NCBI GenBank assembly: GCA_013391845.1
Contig: CP058414.1
Coordinates: forward strand, 1,013,501 to 1,077,500
Direction: 5' to 3'
DNA: 64,000 bases
Source: Pseudoalteromonas shioyasakiensis
GTDB taxonomy: Bacteria > Pseudomonadota > Gammaproteobacteria > Enterobacterales > Alteromonadaceae
Shown here: positions 29,539 through 39,566 of the stretch, one piece after another
Position numbering within the stretch: position 1 is the first letter of the stretch
Layout of the letters: every line of letters begins with the position of its first letter
Notes under the pieces: generated by a model
Databases searched by the model: none
Seen by the model: the letters and a program-made list of their open reading frames with translations, nothing else
Told to the model about the DNA's origin: nothing
Made by a program: the position numbers and the translations under genes

Positions 29539-31752
29539 TTAACGTAGGTCGAAACGATCTAGCGTCATTACTTTAGTCCACGCTGCTACGAAATCATCAA
29601 CGAACTTTTGTTTAGCATCGTCAGATGCATACACTTCAGCAATTGAACGAAGCTCTGAGTTGGAGCCAAAGATCAAGTCTACAGGTGTTGCTGTCCACTT
29701 AAGTTTGCCTGACTTACGGTCACGGCCTTCGTAAACACCTTCTTCAGAAGATTTAGACCACTTCGTTGACATATCGAGTAGGTTAACGAAGAAATCGTTA
29801 CTTAATGTGCCTGGTTTTTTCGTGAATACACCGTGTTTAGTTTGGTCAGTATTCGCGTTAAGAGCACGCATACCACCTAGTAGTGCAGTCATTTCTGGTA
29901 CTGATAAGCTTAATAAATCAGCACGTTCAACAAGCATTTCAGCCGGTGATTTCCATGCTGAGCTATAGTAGTTACGGAACGCATCTGCCGTTGGCTCAAG
30001 CACTTCGAATGATTCAACGTCAGTCATTTCTAATGATGCATCCATACGACCTGGCTTGAATGGTACTGCGATAGAGAAACCAGCGTCGCTTGCTGCTTTT
30101 TCGATTGCAGCCGCACCACCAAGAACAATCATATCTGCTAGTGAAATTTCTTTACCGCCAGATGCGTTTTTGTTGAACTTAGTTTGGATTTTCTCAAGTT
30201 TGCTAAGTACTTTAGCCACTTCTTTCGGGTTGTTTACCGGCCAATCTTTTTGCGGAGCAAAACGAATACGTGCACCGTTTGCACCACCACGCATATCTGT
30301 GTCGCGGTAGCTTGCTGCTGATGCCCAAGCAACACGCACTAGTTCAGATACAGATAAACCTGAATCTAAGATGCTAGCTTTAAGTGACGCGATATCTTTG
30401 CTGTCTACTAGTTTGTGATCAACCGCAGGGATGTAGTCTTGCCAAATTAATACTTCTTCTGGCACTAAGTCACCTAAGTAACGAGCTCGTGGGCCCATGT
30501 CACGGTGGTTTAGTTTGAACCATGCTTTAGCAAATGCGAGTTCGAACTCTTTCGGGTCGTTTAAGAAACGTTCTGAGATCTTACGGAACTCAGGGTCAGC
30601 TTTTAACGCGATATCGGTTGTGAACATGATAGGTGCATGACGCTTACCTTTGATGTGTGCATCTGGCACAAGATTAGATGCTTGACCCTTTTCAGGGATC
30701 CACTGAGTTGCCCCTGCTGGGCTCTTGGTTTTAACCCATTCAAAGCTGAACAAGTTTTGAAGGTAGTTAATTGACCAACGTGTTGGTGTCACAGTCCATG
30801 CACCTTCAAGACCTGAAGTGATGGTATCTTCTGAATGGCCTTTACCACATTTATTTTTCCAACCTAAGCCTTGTTCTTCGATACCTGCTGCTGCAGGTTC
30901 TTTGTCTAAACAGGTCGCTTTTTTGGCACCGTGAGCTTTACCAAAGCTGTGACCACCGGCGATTAGGGCAACGATTTCTTCATCGTTCATTGCCATGCGG
31001 CCGAAAGATAAACGAATATCTTCTGCTGCAAGAAGTGGATCAGGATTACCGTGTGGGCCTTCAGGGTTTACATAGATTAAGCCCATCTCAACTGCCGCTA
31101 GTGGACCTTTTAGTTTGCCTTTTTTGTCACGACGTTCGTCAGTTAACATTTTGCCTTCAGGGCCCCAGTATACGTAGTCTGGTTCCCAATCGTCTTCACG
31201 ACCACCGGCATAACCGAAAGTTTTGAAGCCCATTGATTCAAGTGCAACGTTACCCGTTAGTGCCATTAAGTCAGCCCAAGAAATACTGCGGCCATATTTC
31301 TGCTTTATTGGCCAAAGTAAACGACGCGCTTTATCAAGGTTTGCGTTATCTGGCCAGCTGTTTAGTGGGTCGAAACGTTGTTGACCACCGCCAGCACCAC
31401 CACGGCCATCGAATGTACGGTAAGTGCCTGATGCGTGCCACGCCATGCGGATGAAGAATGGACCGTAGTGACCGTAATCAGCAGGCCACCAGTCTTGAGA
31501 GTCAGTCAGTACCTTCTCAATGTCGGCTTTTACCGCATTTAGATCTAATTTTAAGAATTCTTTTTTGTAATTAAAGTATGGACCCATAGGATCAGACTCT
31601 GCGCCATGAGCACGAAGTTGGCTAAGGTCTAATTGCTCTGGCCACCAGAATTGGTTTGATTTTATTTCGTTCGTAGCTTGTACGCCTGTTGCCACCAACA
31701 GTGACACTGCAACAGCGACTTTAGAGAAAGCTGAAGTTGATTTTTTTAACAT
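29539..31752 (-). CDS. katG: Catalase-peroxidase KatG, exported form
   Basis: A heme enzyme that removes hydrogen peroxide by catalase and peroxidase reactions. The 737-residue product has the distal site Arg102-Trp105-His106 ([12 protein letters not shown]), the proximal helix [16 protein letters not shown] and the duplicated C-terminal half ([14 protein letters not shown]). The first 26 residues form a clear signal peptide (KK, hydrophobic core, ATGVQA), so a periplasmic location is likely, unlike the common cytoplasmic KatG. The ATG at 31752 is preferred because GGAG lies upstream; a longer frame to 31890 would bury the signal peptide. Confidence 0.94.
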   Translation of the reverse strand: MLKKSTSAFSKVAVAVSLLVATGVQATNEIKSNQFWWPEQLDLSQLRAHGAESDPMGPYFNYKKEFLKLDLNAVKADIEKVLTDSQDWWPADYGHYGPFFIRMAWHASGTYRTFDGRGGAGGGQQRFDPLNSWPDNANLDKARRLLWPIKQKYGRSISWADLMALTGNVALESMGFKTFGYAGGREDDWEPDYVYWGPEGKMLTDERRDKKGKLKGPLAAVEMGLIYVNPEGPHGNPDPLLAAEDIRLSFGRMAMNDEEIVALIAGGHSFGKAHGAKKATCLDKEPAAAGIEEQGLGWKNKCGKGHSEDTITSGLEGAWTVTPTRWSINYLQNLFSFEWVKTKSPAGATQWIPEKGQASNLVPDAHIKGKRHAPIMFTTDIALKADPEFRKISERFLNDPKEFELAFAKAWFKLNHRDMGPRARYLGDLVPEEVLIWQDYIPAVDHKLVDSKDIASLKASILDSGLSVSELVRVAWASAASYRDTDMRGGANGARIRFAPQKDWPVNNPKEVAKVLSKLEKIQTKFNKNASGGKEISLADMIVLGGAAAIEKAASDAGFSIAVPFKPGRMDASLEMTDVESFEVLEPTADAFRNYYSSAWKSPAEMLVERADLLSLSVPEMTALLGGMRALNANTDQTKHGVFTKKPGTLSNDFFVNLLDMSTKWSKSSEEGVYEGRDRKSGKLKWTATPVDLIFGSNSELRSIAEVYASDDAKQKFVDDFVAAWTKVMTLDRFDLR

Positions 31753-31879
31753 TGTGTTGTCTCCAGTTAGAAGTTGGGTGAAATATAGAGTTGTTCTGAT
31801 TAACTTTCCACTTACAAACTGGGGTTTAAATCGATTGATAAAATCGATAAAATAGATGGTGTGATTGATTTTTTCGAAC

Positions 31880-31904
31880 AAAGCCAGCAATAATGCTGGC
31901 TCTA
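31880..31904 (-). terminator. Possible terminator after the S9 peptidase gene
   Basis: A hairpin with arms AGCCAGCA and TGCTGGCT lies between the S9 gene and katG on the minus strand. It is followed by TTGTTCG, only weakly T-rich, so efficiency is uncertain. Confidence 0.5.
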
Positions 31905-31941
31905 GGGGAGGGGGACATTAAGCTGAAATTCAGCTTATTGT

Positions 31942-34704
31942 TTATTCTTCAATAAAAGGGACGCCGTTTTTGATCCACTTAGCAGCAGGTTTACCTTTTA
32001 AGTAATGATCAAAATATTCCATCATGCGCACCGAAAAATCCACTTGGTTAGGGAATTTCTTCAAGTGGTGTGGTTCACCTTCGTATTGTAAGAAGGTTGC
32101 ATCTTTACCGGCACGGCGAAGAGCTAAGTAGTATTGAACCCCTTCGTGCCATGGCACTGCATCATCTTTGTCACCAAACATAATCAGAATTGGGGTATTC
32201 ACTTTATCGGCAAAGAACACCGGTGAGTTTTCGATATATAGCTCTGGCGCTTCGAATAAAGTTTTGCCTATACGGCTTTGCCCTGTTTCGTATTGAAACT
32301 GACGGGCAAGACCTGATTTTAAGCGAATACCGCTGTAAGCACTGGTCATATTAGATACTGGCGCACCTGATACAACGGCCTTGAACATGTCTGTTTGAGT
32401 GATCATAAAGGCGCTTTGGTAGCCTGCCCAAGAGTGACCTTGTAAACCAATTTTATCTGGATCAGCAATGCCTAAATCAATTAACTTTTGAGTTGCGTTG
32501 ATCATAGTTTGCGTTGATGATTTACCAGGATGACCAATCTCAAAACGGATATCAGGTAAGAAAATCGCATAGCCATTTGAGGTAAACATCGGGAAGTTAG
32601 GACGATGATTTAACTCCATTTTCGGGAAGTCATACATGCGTTGGCTCATATAGCGGTAGAAGTACACAACTACAGGAACCTTATCGCCTTTTTTATAGCC
32701 TGCAGGCTTAATTAATACGCCTTGTAAATCTTCACCATCAAACCCTTTGTAGCTAATAAGCTCAGGTTTTTCACCCCATGCAAAGTTGCTAATTTGCGGG
32801 TTTAGGTTAGTAACACGTTGTGGCTTTTTGAAGCTAAAATCAGTTTGGTAGTAATCAGGGAATTGCTGGTATGTTTGTGCAGTAAATAGGTATTTGTCGG
32901 CATTTTTAGCCTTTTTCACTACGTCATAGCGCTTTTTACCCGAAAGTACTTTGCTGACTTTATTGCTCGATAAGTCAAGTTTGGCAATCTCTGTTTGCTT
33001 ATCTTGCACGTTGGTTGCGCTTAGCAATAATGTTTCATCTTTGGCAAAACCAACTTGGTCTTTATCAAGTTTAATAACACGATATTGGGTGTTAGTTTCT
33101 TTACCTTGAGTTAAGCGCGTTGCCTTTTGTGATGCGACATCAAAAGCCCAAATATCAAATTTGCTGTAAACCAATACTTGGCTGCTGTCGTTCAACCAGC
33201 CCGCAAAACCATAACCCGGCTGAGGTGATGGGTAGTCATGTTTATCATCAGCAAAAACAGCGTTAATTGCTTTAGATAAGGTCGAAACCTTGTTGCTACC
33301 TAAGTCTTTTAGCTGAACTTGGCTATCTTGGAAAAATGCTGCAAATTGACCATTTGGCGCAAGGCTTGGTCTAAATGGATAGTCGCTGACGATAGCTGTT
33401 TGTTTACCGGTTTTAACATCAACACTGAAGTAATCTGCATAAAAACCACCATACATAACGCGCTCTAAGTAAGGTCGGTCTGAATAGCCTAATAGTGCTT
33501 CGCGATTAGTGTTAAGCGAAACTTCAGGCATGTTTGGTGTGCTTAGCTGCACAACGTGCTGACCATTTATATGATACACAGCTTGGTAGTGACGAAGCTT
33601 ATTCGCTTTGTTCCATTGCTGCTCTTCGCGAGGCTTAATTTCAGCGTCTTTATTGTGCCAAACGTTTAGGCCCTTCTGGTCGCGTATGGTATCGAAATCA
33701 TATAAAGAGGCTTCATCTTTGTATTCTTTCAAGACAGATTTTGCGGCGAGTTTAGGGTGGTTTTCATAGTATAAACGAGCACCATCTTCAGACCATTTTA
33801 ATGATGCTGTTTTGCCGATAGTCCAGCTGCTATCTGCTGAGTTAATGGTTGAAAGAGCCCCGTTTTGTAAAAGCTGTAAGCTGTGATCGCGACGTCGTGT
33901 ATCATCATTAACATAATTACCAATTAATAGTGCTGCGGTATTGCTGTTTGGTTGCCATGCAATTTTATTTGCAACAACACCAGGCTCATCAATCAACACG
34001 TTAGTTGCAAAGTCATTATTAAGATCAACTAATACAACTTGGTTGTCGGCACCATCGCTGTAGCTTTGGCTTGCTAATAATTGCTCGCCTGTACTGCTAA
34101 TCGCATAGCTAAATACATTATTTATAGTGTGAGTGGTTTTGTCTTGAAGATTAACAAGCACTAAATCAAAGCTTTTATCTTTTTTATCTGGCTTGATTTC
34201 GCTGCTGTTTTCGTCTTTTTCTTCGCCGTCTTTTTTATCTGCTTTTTCTGCTTTCTTATCTAGTCGATAGGCAAGCCATATACCATCATCCGATAACGCA
34301 TAGTCTTTTACATCGTTAAAAGTCTGCTGCTCGCCATTTTTAGTATTTACTAAAACAAGGTTATTTTTCAGCTGGTCTTTTTTCTTGGTGGTTTCTTTTT
34401 CAAGTAGGGTAGGTACCTGAGTAAAAGCCACCCAGTTTGCCGCTTTATTAATAGTAGGGCGAGTACCGCGCTCAACGCTGGTAAGTAGGTGGTTATTGTT
34501 TAACGTATAAACCTGACCTTCAGCATTACCGCGATAAGGGTCTGCACTAAAGCTAAGAATTTGGCCGTCTTCAGAAAGTTGGGTGCCTTTTGCGTATTTA
34601 AAATCAAACACGTCTTTAAATTGCAGAGCCTCTTTCGCACTAACATGTGCACTACCAAGGCTTGTCACCAAGGCTAAGCTCAAAAGTGATAATTGCGCTT
34701 TCAT
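31942..34704 (-). CDS. Exported S9-family prolyl oligopeptidase-like protein
   Basis: The 920-residue product has a signal peptide (about 1-23, ending AHVSA), a long beta-propeller region (WD40/PD40-like blades) and a C-terminal alpha/beta hydrolase domain from about 660. The nucleophile elbow is GLQGHSWAGYQSAF near residue 758; the acid and histidine are expected in FGDKDDAVPWHEG and YEGEPHHLKK. A charged insertion rich in K, E and D lies near residues 145-175. Such enzymes cut short peptides in the periplasm or outside the cell. The nearest described relatives are acylaminoacyl-peptidase or DPP-like enzymes; the specificity is not predictable. Confidence 0.88.
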   Translation of the reverse strand: MKAQLSLLSLALVTSLGSAHVSAKEALQFKDVFDFKYAKGTQLSEDGQILSFSADPYRGNAEGQVYTLNNNHLLTSVERGTRPTINKAANWVAFTQVPTLLEKETTKKKDQLKNNLVLVNTKNGEQQTFNDVKDYALSDDGIWLAYRLDKKAEKADKKDGEEKDENSSEIKPDKKDKSFDLVLVNLQDKTTHTINNVFSYAISSTGEQLLASQSYSDGADNQVVLVDLNNDFATNVLIDEPGVVANKIAWQPNSNTAALLIGNYVNDDTRRRDHSLQLLQNGALSTINSADSSWTIGKTASLKWSEDGARLYYENHPKLAAKSVLKEYKDEASLYDFDTIRDQKGLNVWHNKDAEIKPREEQQWNKANKLRHYQAVYHINGQHVVQLSTPNMPEVSLNTNREALLGYSDRPYLERVMYGGFYADYFSVDVKTGKQTAIVSDYPFRPSLAPNGQFAAFFQDSQVQLKDLGSNKVSTLSKAINAVFADDKHDYPSPQPGYGFAGWLNDSSQVLVYSKFDIWAFDVASQKATRLTQGKETNTQYRVIKLDKDQVGFAKDETLLLSATNVQDKQTEIAKLDLSSNKVSKVLSGKKRYDVVKKAKNADKYLFTAQTYQQFPDYYQTDFSFKKPQRVTNLNPQISNFAWGEKPELISYKGFDGEDLQGVLIKPAGYKKGDKVPVVVYFYRYMSQRMYDFPKMELNHRPNFPMFTSNGYAIFLPDIRFEIGHPGKSSTQTMINATQKLIDLGIADPDKIGLQGHSWAGYQSAFMITQTDMFKAVVSGAPVSNMTSAYSGIRLKSGLARQFQYETGQSRIGKTLFEAPELYIENSPVFFADKVNTPILIMFGDKDDAVPWHEGVQYYLALRRAGKDATFLQYEGEPHHLKKFPNQVDFSVRMMEYFDHYLKGKPAAKWIKNGVPFIEE

Positions 34705-34801
34705 TAGTCTTTCTCGTTGTTTTTAAAATTTACGCACCCAGTGTAGCGTTTTTAATAAACAATTCGAGTAGATACGATAAGTGGCGTGTTTGGGGAGGTG
34801 A

Positions 34802-34838
34802 GCTGATAGCTGTAAGCTTTAAGCTTTAAGCTATCAGC
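34802..34838. repeat. Inverted repeat GCTGATAGCT with internal TAAGCTT repeats
   Basis: A perfect 10-bp inverted repeat (GCTGATAGCT at 34802-34811, AGCTATCAGC at 34829-34838) encloses repeated AAGCTTT words. It lies downstream of slmA on the minus strand and upstream of the S9 gene. No coding potential. Confidence 0.75.
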
Positions 34839-34878
34839 CATAAGCTAAAAAAAGTTGTCGGTAGGTTTTGTTAAAAGG

Positions 34879-34942
34879 GTAGCAGCGGGTTTATCCCGCG
34901 TAATTTTAATTTCACCGCTGCGCGATATGAGATCGCGCCTAC
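34879..34942. repeat. REP-like element with two opposed GC-rich hairpins
   Basis: GTAGCAGCGGGTTTATCCCG on one strand faces GTAGGCGCGATCTCATATCG on the other, with a short AT-rich spacer between. Each has a GTAG head and a GC-rich hairpin (5 and 7 bp stems), the plan of paired REP sequences (BIME) in gammaproteobacteria. It lies just downstream of slmA and could limit 3' decay. Confidence 0.65.
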
Positions 34943-34952
34943 GGCTAATTTC

Positions 34953-35540
34953 CTACAACCAAATCTTCTGTAGTTCTGGCCATTGTTTTTCAAATTGTGC
35001 ACTTGGTTTTGCTTTAAAGTCGCTGCGCACGAATTGGTTCATCTTACCTTCAACATAGGCGAGTAAGAAATTGGCTAGGGTGCTTTCGTCTGATTGGAAT
35101 GCTTTGCCTTCGCGAAGTTTGCGCTCGCGTAGCACTTGCTTGAATTGAGTTTCTAGCTTCTCGAATAAGCCTTGTACTCGTTCACGTAAACGCTCTTGTT
35201 CACCTTGTAAGGCATCACCGGTCAAAATACGGGTAATGCCTGGGTTTTTCTCTGCAAAGGCTAACAATAACAGCAAAATATTGTAGACTCGAGTTTGGCT
35301 TTCTTTCTCATTTTCTAAAATGAGATTAATGCGTGATAACAGAGTATCTTCAATAAACTCGATTAGGCCCTCAAACATCCGTGCTTTACTCGGGAAATGA
35401 CGATATAACGCAGCTTCAGACACACCTACCTCCGCCGCTAGTTTTGCGGTTGTGATACGTTGACCTGGGCTGGTTTCTAACATTTGTGCGAGTGCTTGCA
35501 GAATCTGCTCTTTGCGATTACTTCTTTTTGTCGCAGGCAT
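34953..35540 (-). CDS. slmA: Nucleoid occlusion factor SlmA
   Basis: A TetR-fold DNA-binding protein that blocks FtsZ assembly over the nucleoid. The 195-residue product has the N-terminal helix-turn-helix [20 protein letters not shown] and the following [26 protein letters not shown], almost as in E. coli SlmA. The ATG at 35540 is chosen because AAGGA is 6 bases upstream; the ATG at 35546 directly abuts that site. coaBC is upstream on the same strand. The dut gene that often lies between them is absent here. Confidence 0.95.
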   Translation of the reverse strand: MPATKRSNRKEQILQALAQMLETSPGQRITTAKLAAEVGVSEAALYRHFPSKARMFEGLIEFIEDTLLSRINLILENEKESQTRVYNILLLLLAFAEKNPGITRILTGDALQGEQERLRERVQGLFEKLETQFKQVLRERKLREGKAFQSDESTLANFLLAYVEGKMNQFVRSDFKAKPSAQFEKQWPELQKIWL

Positions 35541-35652
35541 GACCATTCCTTTCTTATAATTTATTACTTGCGCTGTTGGGAGTCAGACAAGCCATTTTTT
35601 GTGCAAATGAGTGGCTTATGTTAATGTTTTATTCAGTTTCTTTCCAGCATTT

Positions 35653-36846
35653 TTACAAACGCTTGGCAAGCTCAGTCATTACGCTCATGGCCAAATCTTT
35701 TTTACTTCCCATTGCTAAATCTAGTTGCTCATTGTGCCAGAACAGTGTTAAAGCATTATGATCAGAATTAAAGCCAAGGCCTTCTTTTGATACGTCATTT
35801 GCGCAGATCATATCGAGGTTTTTATTCTTTAATTTACCTTGTGCGTAACTGGCAACATCTTGGGTTTCGGCAGCAAAACCAACTGTATAAGGACGGTTTT
35901 CGTTCAGCGCGGCGACGTTAGCTATGACATCTGGGTTTTTAACTAAGGTGAGGGTTAGTTCATCACCTTGCTTTTTCATTTTTTGCTCATGAATCGCTGC
36001 TGCACGGTAATCTGCCACCGCTGCACAGCCGATAAAGGCATCCGATTGCGCGGCTAGCTCCATCGAGGCGGTGAGTAATTGCTCAGCACTTTCTATATTA
36101 GTAAGCAGGGCATTAGCAGGTGCTTTAATTGTCACTGGGCCTGAAATCAGGTTTACCTTTGCACCTAACGCAAGTGCAGCTTCAGCAAGGGCATAACCCA
36201 TTTTGCCAGAGCTGTGATTAGAAATATAACGAACTGGGTCGAGGGCTTCTCGGGTTGGTCCTGCTGTGATCGTGATGGTTTTGCCTGCAAGTAAAGGCTC
36301 AACCTCAGGTTGTGTACACAGCGCGACTAACTCATGAGGCTCTAACATACGTCCTGCGCCTACATCACCACAGGCTTGCTCACCTTTACCTGGGCCCCAA
36401 ATAGCAACGCCACGTTCACTAAGTGTGGCAATATTTGCTTGTGTAGCTGGGTGGGCGTACATCTGTTGGTTCATGGCAGGTGCAACCGCGACTTTTGCAG
36501 GGGTGGCTAGTAGTAGGGTTGTCAGTAAGTCATCTGCAATACCCATCGCCATTTTCGCTAAAATATTGCTGGTTGCAGGGGCGACTAAAATAAGGTCTGC
36601 CCATTTGGCAAACTCAATATGACCCATTGCGGCTTCTGCTGCAGGGTCGAGTAATGAATCAGAAACAATCTCACCGCTTACCGCTTGCATAGTTAAAGGA
36701 GTAATAAAGTGTTTTGCTGAGTCGGTCATGACGACTTTTACTTCACAGCCTTTATCTTTTAAACGGCGAACAAGCTCTGCGCATTTATAGGCTGCAATAC
36801 CACCACTCATACCTAGCAGGATTTTTTTATTTACTGATTTTGTCAT
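35653..36846 (-). CDS. coaBC: Bifunctional phosphopantothenoylcysteine decarboxylase/synthetase CoaBC
   Basis: Catalyses two steps of coenzyme A synthesis: joining 4'-phosphopantothenate to cysteine, then decarboxylation. The 397-residue product has the N-terminal flavoprotein CoaC domain ([30 protein letters not shown]; catalytic cysteine in [13 protein letters not shown]) and the C-terminal CoaB domain ([26 protein letters not shown] near 290). It is transcribed divergently from radC, as in many gammaproteobacteria. Confidence 0.96.
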   Translation of the reverse strand: MTKSVNKKILLGMSGGIAAYKCAELVRRLKDKGCEVKVVMTDSAKHFITPLTMQAVSGEIVSDSLLDPAAEAAMGHIEFAKWADLILVAPATSNILAKMAMGIADDLLTTLLLATPAKVAVAPAMNQQMYAHPATQANIATLSERGVAIWGPGKGEQACGDVGAGRMLEPHELVALCTQPEVEPLLAGKTITITAGPTREALDPVRYISNHSSGKMGYALAEAALALGAKVNLISGPVTIKAPANALLTNIESAEQLLTASMELAAQSDAFIGCAAVADYRAAAIHEQKMKKQGDELTLTLVKNPDVIANVAALNENRPYTVGFAAETQDVASYAQGKLKNKNLDMICANDVSKEGLGFNSDHNALTLFWHNEQLDLAMGSKKDLAMSVMTELAKRL

Positions 36847-36989
36847 TACGTGAAATTTAACCTTTGTCGATATGGGCTAACGATAGCAAATCTTTACCGA
36901 TAGCATGAAGTTTTCTTTTTTCTTACAGGAAAAAACGCGATTTTATAGTACAGTTTATTAAATGGAATAGTTGTTTTAAGGATGAAGCA

Positions 36990-37664
36990 ATGCCGTTAAC
37001 CGATCTACCTTTATCAGCAAGGCCGCGGGAGAAGTTACTCGCCCAAGGCGCAAAAGCACTCTCAGACGCTGAGCTATTAGCGATATTTTTACGTACCGGC
37101 GTGCCGGGTATGAATGCCATTGAGTTGGCCGAGCACCTACTAGATATAAATAGCACCCTGCACAATTTATTTAATGCCACTGAACAAGAGTTTTGTTCAC
37201 AAAGGGGGTTAGGAGCCGCTAAATATGTGCAGCTCCAAGCTGTGCTTGAGTTTAGCCGGCGCTATATGCTTGAGCAATGTAAACGCGAGGCACTATTTAA
37301 TTCGCCACAGGCTGTGTATAACTATTTAACTATTCAGTTGCGTGGCTTACAGCAAGAAGTATTTATGGTGCTGTACTTGGACAGTCAAAACCAATTGATA
37401 AAAGACGAAGTGCTTTTTTATGGCACTATTAATGCGGCTTCCGTCTATCCTCGTGAAGTTGTTAAAGCTGCACTACGTAATAATGCGGCGGCACTGATTC
37501 TTGCCCATAACCATCCAAGTGGGGTAGCAGAGCCAAGTCAGGCCGATAAATTGATCACTACAAAATTACAACAAGCTTTAGCCTTAATAGATATAAATGT
37601 ACAGGATCACATCATAGTGGGTGGTGAAAATTGTGTATCGTTTGCCGAAAGGGGATTAATTTAA
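36990..37664 (+). CDS. radC: RadC family JAB-domain protein
   Basis: The 224-residue product has an N-terminal helix-hairpin-helix-like part (DAELLAIFLRTGVPGMNAIELA) and a C-terminal MPN/JAB domain with the metal motif LAHNHPSGVAEPSQAD near residue 173. The family is named for a historical repair link that was later withdrawn; its biochemical role remains uncertain. ATG at 36990 follows AAGGATGA. The gene sits in its usual place between coaBC (divergent) and rpmB-rpmG. Confidence 0.94.
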   Translation: MPLTDLPLSARPREKLLAQGAKALSDAELLAIFLRTGVPGMNAIELAEHLLDINSTLHNLFNATEQEFCSQRGLGAAKYVQLQAVLEFSRRYMLEQCKREALFNSPQAVYNYLTIQLRGLQQEVFMVLYLDSQNQLIKDEVLFYGTINAASVYPREVVKAALRNNAAALILAHNHPSGVAEPSQADKLITTKLQQALALIDINVQDHIIVGGENCVSFAERGLI

Positions 37665-37936
37665 GCGGAGCTAAGGCAGGAGTGTGTTAAAAATGAGCAG
37701 TTTAGGGCGATTTTAGAAATTAGTTTAATTTAAATGCAGTTTTTACTTTCCCTAAGGGCATTCGATCATTATAATTAGCCGCTATCAAATTTACACATGA
37801 GCTGATTGGATAAGATCTGTTACTTGATCTTTGCCTGTATAAGCTGTATAAAGAGCGCCCTTCGATTTATCCCGGGGCACAAATACTGGCCTAAGGGAAA
37901 ATTAAGCTCGAGCGAAGTTATTGGAGATATATAGAC

Positions 37937-38173
37937 ATGTCTAAAGTATGTCAAGTTACAGGTAAGCGTCCAGCGGTTGGTAACCACCGTTCACACGCGA
38001 GAAACGCGACTAAACGTCGTTTCCTACCTAACCTACAAACTCACCGTTTTTGGGTTGAAAGTGAAAAACGTTTTGTAACACTACGCACTACTACTAAAGG
38101 TATGCGTATTATCGATAAAAAAGGCATCGACGCGGTTCTTACAGAAATCCGTGCTCGTGGCGAAAAAGTTTAA
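37937..38173 (+). CDS. rpmB: 50S ribosomal protein L28
   Basis: The 78-residue L28 begins [20 protein letters not shown], near-universal in gammaproteobacteria. A TTGGAG ribosome-binding site precedes the ATG. Upstream, 272 bases after radC contain a TATAAT at 37770-37775 that may belong to the rpmBG promoter. rpmG follows after 11 bases, and the two are almost certainly one transcript. Confidence 0.97.
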   Translation: MSKVCQVTGKRPAVGNHRSHARNATKRRFLPNLQTHRFWVESEKRFVTLRTTTKGMRIIDKKGIDAVLTEIRARGEKV

Positions 38174-38184
38174 GGAACTGAATC

Positions 38185-38340
38185 ATGCGCGATAAGATCC
38201 GTTTAGTTTCAACTGCTGGTACTGGTTTTTTCTACACTACCGACAAGAACAAGCGTAACATGCCTGAAAAAATGGAAATCAAAAAATACGATCCTAAAGC
38301 TCGTAAACACGTGATTTTCAAAGAAGCTAAAATCAAGTAA
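38185..38340 (+). CDS. rpmG: 50S ribosomal protein L33
   Basis: A 51-codon gene: [20 protein letters not shown] begins the product and it ends [10 protein letters not shown]. It matches the bacterial L33 family in length and sequence. It lacks the CXXC pairs of the zinc-binding L33 type, as is usual in gammaproteobacterial L33. TAAGGAA precedes the ATG. It is cotranscribed with rpmB and followed by a strong terminator. Confidence 0.96.
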   Translation: MRDKIRLVSTAGTGFFYTTDKNKRNMPEKMEIKKYDPKARKHVIFKEAKIK

Positions 38341-38359
38341 TTTTAGTTTTCAGAATCTC

Positions 38360-38387
38360 AAAAACCCAGCCTCGGCTGGGTTTTTTG
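38360..38387 (+). terminator. Terminator after rpmBG
   Basis: Stem AAAACCCAGCC / GGCTGGGTTTT with a short loop and a T run. Confidence 0.93.
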
Positions 38388-38516
38388 TTTTTCAGCTTAG
38401 ATTTGCAGTTTAGAAAATAGCAATCAGCACAAGAATCTTATTTGCTCTGCTGTTTTATCTTGCTTAATTATCAATCTAAGCGTAAAATGCGCGCTCATTT
38501 CGGCTTATTAAATTTA

Positions 38517-38575
38517 ATTCCTTGCCTTAAACCGACTGGCCGAAACGGTAGAAGGCTCTATTAACCGTAAGGAAT
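38517..38575 (+). promoter_or_regulatory. Predicted S6:S18-type autoregulatory leader of rpsF
   Basis: A nested fold is visible: ATTCCTT (38517-38523) pairs with AAGGAAT (38569-38575), hiding the AAGGA ribosome-binding site of rpsF. Inside, GCCTT (38524-38528) pairs with AAGGC (38552-38556), and ACCG (38531-38534) pairs with CGGT (38546-38549). In E. coli and other bacteria the S6:S18 complex represses rpsF through a leader helix resembling its 16S rRNA site. The pairings are seen here; that this leader works the same way is inferred. Confidence 0.6.
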
Positions 38576-38579
38576 ATCC

Positions 38580-38921
38580 ATGCGTCATTACGAAATCGTA
38601 TTCATGGTTCACCCTGATCAGAGTGAGCAAGTACCTGGTATGATCGAACGTTATACTGGTTCTATCACTGAAGCTGGTGGTACTATCCACCGTCTTGAAG
38701 ACTGGGGCCGTCGTCAATTGGCTTACCCAATCGACAAGCTTCACAAAGCTCATTATGTTCTTATGAACGTTGAAGCACCTACTGAAGTAATCAGCGAGCT
38801 AGAAACTACTTTCCGCTACAACGATGCAGTGCTTCGTAACTTAGTTATGCGTACTAAAGACGCTGTAACTGAAGCATCTCCTCTTGCGAAAGAAGAGAAG
38901 AAAGAAGCACCAGCTGCTTAA
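38580..38921 (+). CDS. rpsF: 30S ribosomal protein S6
   Basis: The 113-residue product begins [20 protein letters not shown] and has the [20 protein letters not shown] core of S6, with an acidic/basic tail (EEKKEAPAA). It is the first gene of rpsF-priB-rpsR-rplI. The ribosome-binding site AAGGA lies in a predicted leader hairpin. S6 binds S18 on the 30S platform. Confidence 0.97.
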   Translation: MRHYEIVFMVHPDQSEQVPGMIERYTGSITEAGGTIHRLEDWGRRQLAYPIDKLHKAHYVLMNVEAPTEVISELETTFRYNDAVLRNLVMRTKDAVTEASPLAKEEKKEAPAA

Positions 38922-38964
38922 TCGTTTTGAGTTCAAGCATGGCGCTTGCAGTTGAGACAAAAAG

Positions 38965-39291
38965 ATGAGCCAACCGGTTAATCCTTATATGAATCAGCTG
39001 ACATTATCTGGGGTTGTTTGTAAAACACCTAAATATAGTCAAAGCCCTGCTGGTATACCGCATTGTATTTTTGTTCTTGAACATAAATCGATGCAAGTTG
39101 AAGCAGACCTTAACCGTAATAGTTATGTCAGACTTCAAGTTGTTGCCAGCGGCACGCCAATGCAACAACAAACTCAACAATTGCACGTTGGGCAACAAGT
39201 GCAAGTGACGGGGTTTTTAAACCGTCACGAAGGACGAAACGGCTTAAGCCAGTTAGTCTTGCATGCTCAACATATAGAAAGAATTTTTTGA
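38965..39291 (+). CDS. priB: Primosomal replication protein N (PriB)
   Basis: PriB is an OB-fold single-strand DNA-binding protein that stabilises PriA at stalled forks for replication restart. The 108-residue product contains LTLSGVVCKTPKYS and IPHCIFVLEHKS, matching E. coli PriB, and ends LSQLVLHAQHIERIF. The chosen ATG at 38965 adds eight residues compared with E. coli; an internal ATG at 38989 would align better but lacks a ribosome-binding site. It lies between rpsF and rpsR as in enterics. Confidence 0.94.
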   Translation: MSQPVNPYMNQLTLSGVVCKTPKYSQSPAGIPHCIFVLEHKSMQVEADLNRNSYVRLQVVASGTPMQQQTQQLHVGQQVQVTGFLNRHEGRNGLSQLVLHAQHIERIF

Positions 39292-39303
39292 GGAATTTTA
39301 CTC

Positions 39304-39531
39304 ATGGCACGTTATTTCAGACGTCGTAAGTTCTGCCGCTTTAAAGCGGAAGGCGTACAACAAATCGATTATAAAGATCTAGCTACTCTTAGAAACTATG
39401 TTACAGAAAGTGGCAAAATCGTACCTAGCCGTATCACAGGTACTAGCGCTAAATACCAGCGTCAGCTAGCAACTGCTATCAAGCGTGCTCGCTACTTAGC
39501 CCTTCTTCCATACACTGACTTACATAAGTAA
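39304..39531 (+). CDS. rpsR: 30S ribosomal protein S18
   Basis: The 75-residue product [20 protein letters not shown]... matches S18, with [20 protein letters not shown] and [34 protein letters not shown] precedes the ATG. It starts 12 bases after priB. Confidence 0.98.
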
Positions 39532-39566
39532 GCAGCGGATTAACAGTTTTTAAAAGGTGTAGAGAC

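Noticed and set aside
31753-31890. N-terminal extension of KatG to 31890
   Set aside because: It would place 46 residues in front of a signal peptide, and GGAG lies before the 31752 start.
39014-39208. Extra open frame within priB
   Set aside because: It overlaps priB completely in another frame and has no ribosome-binding site or recognisable family.
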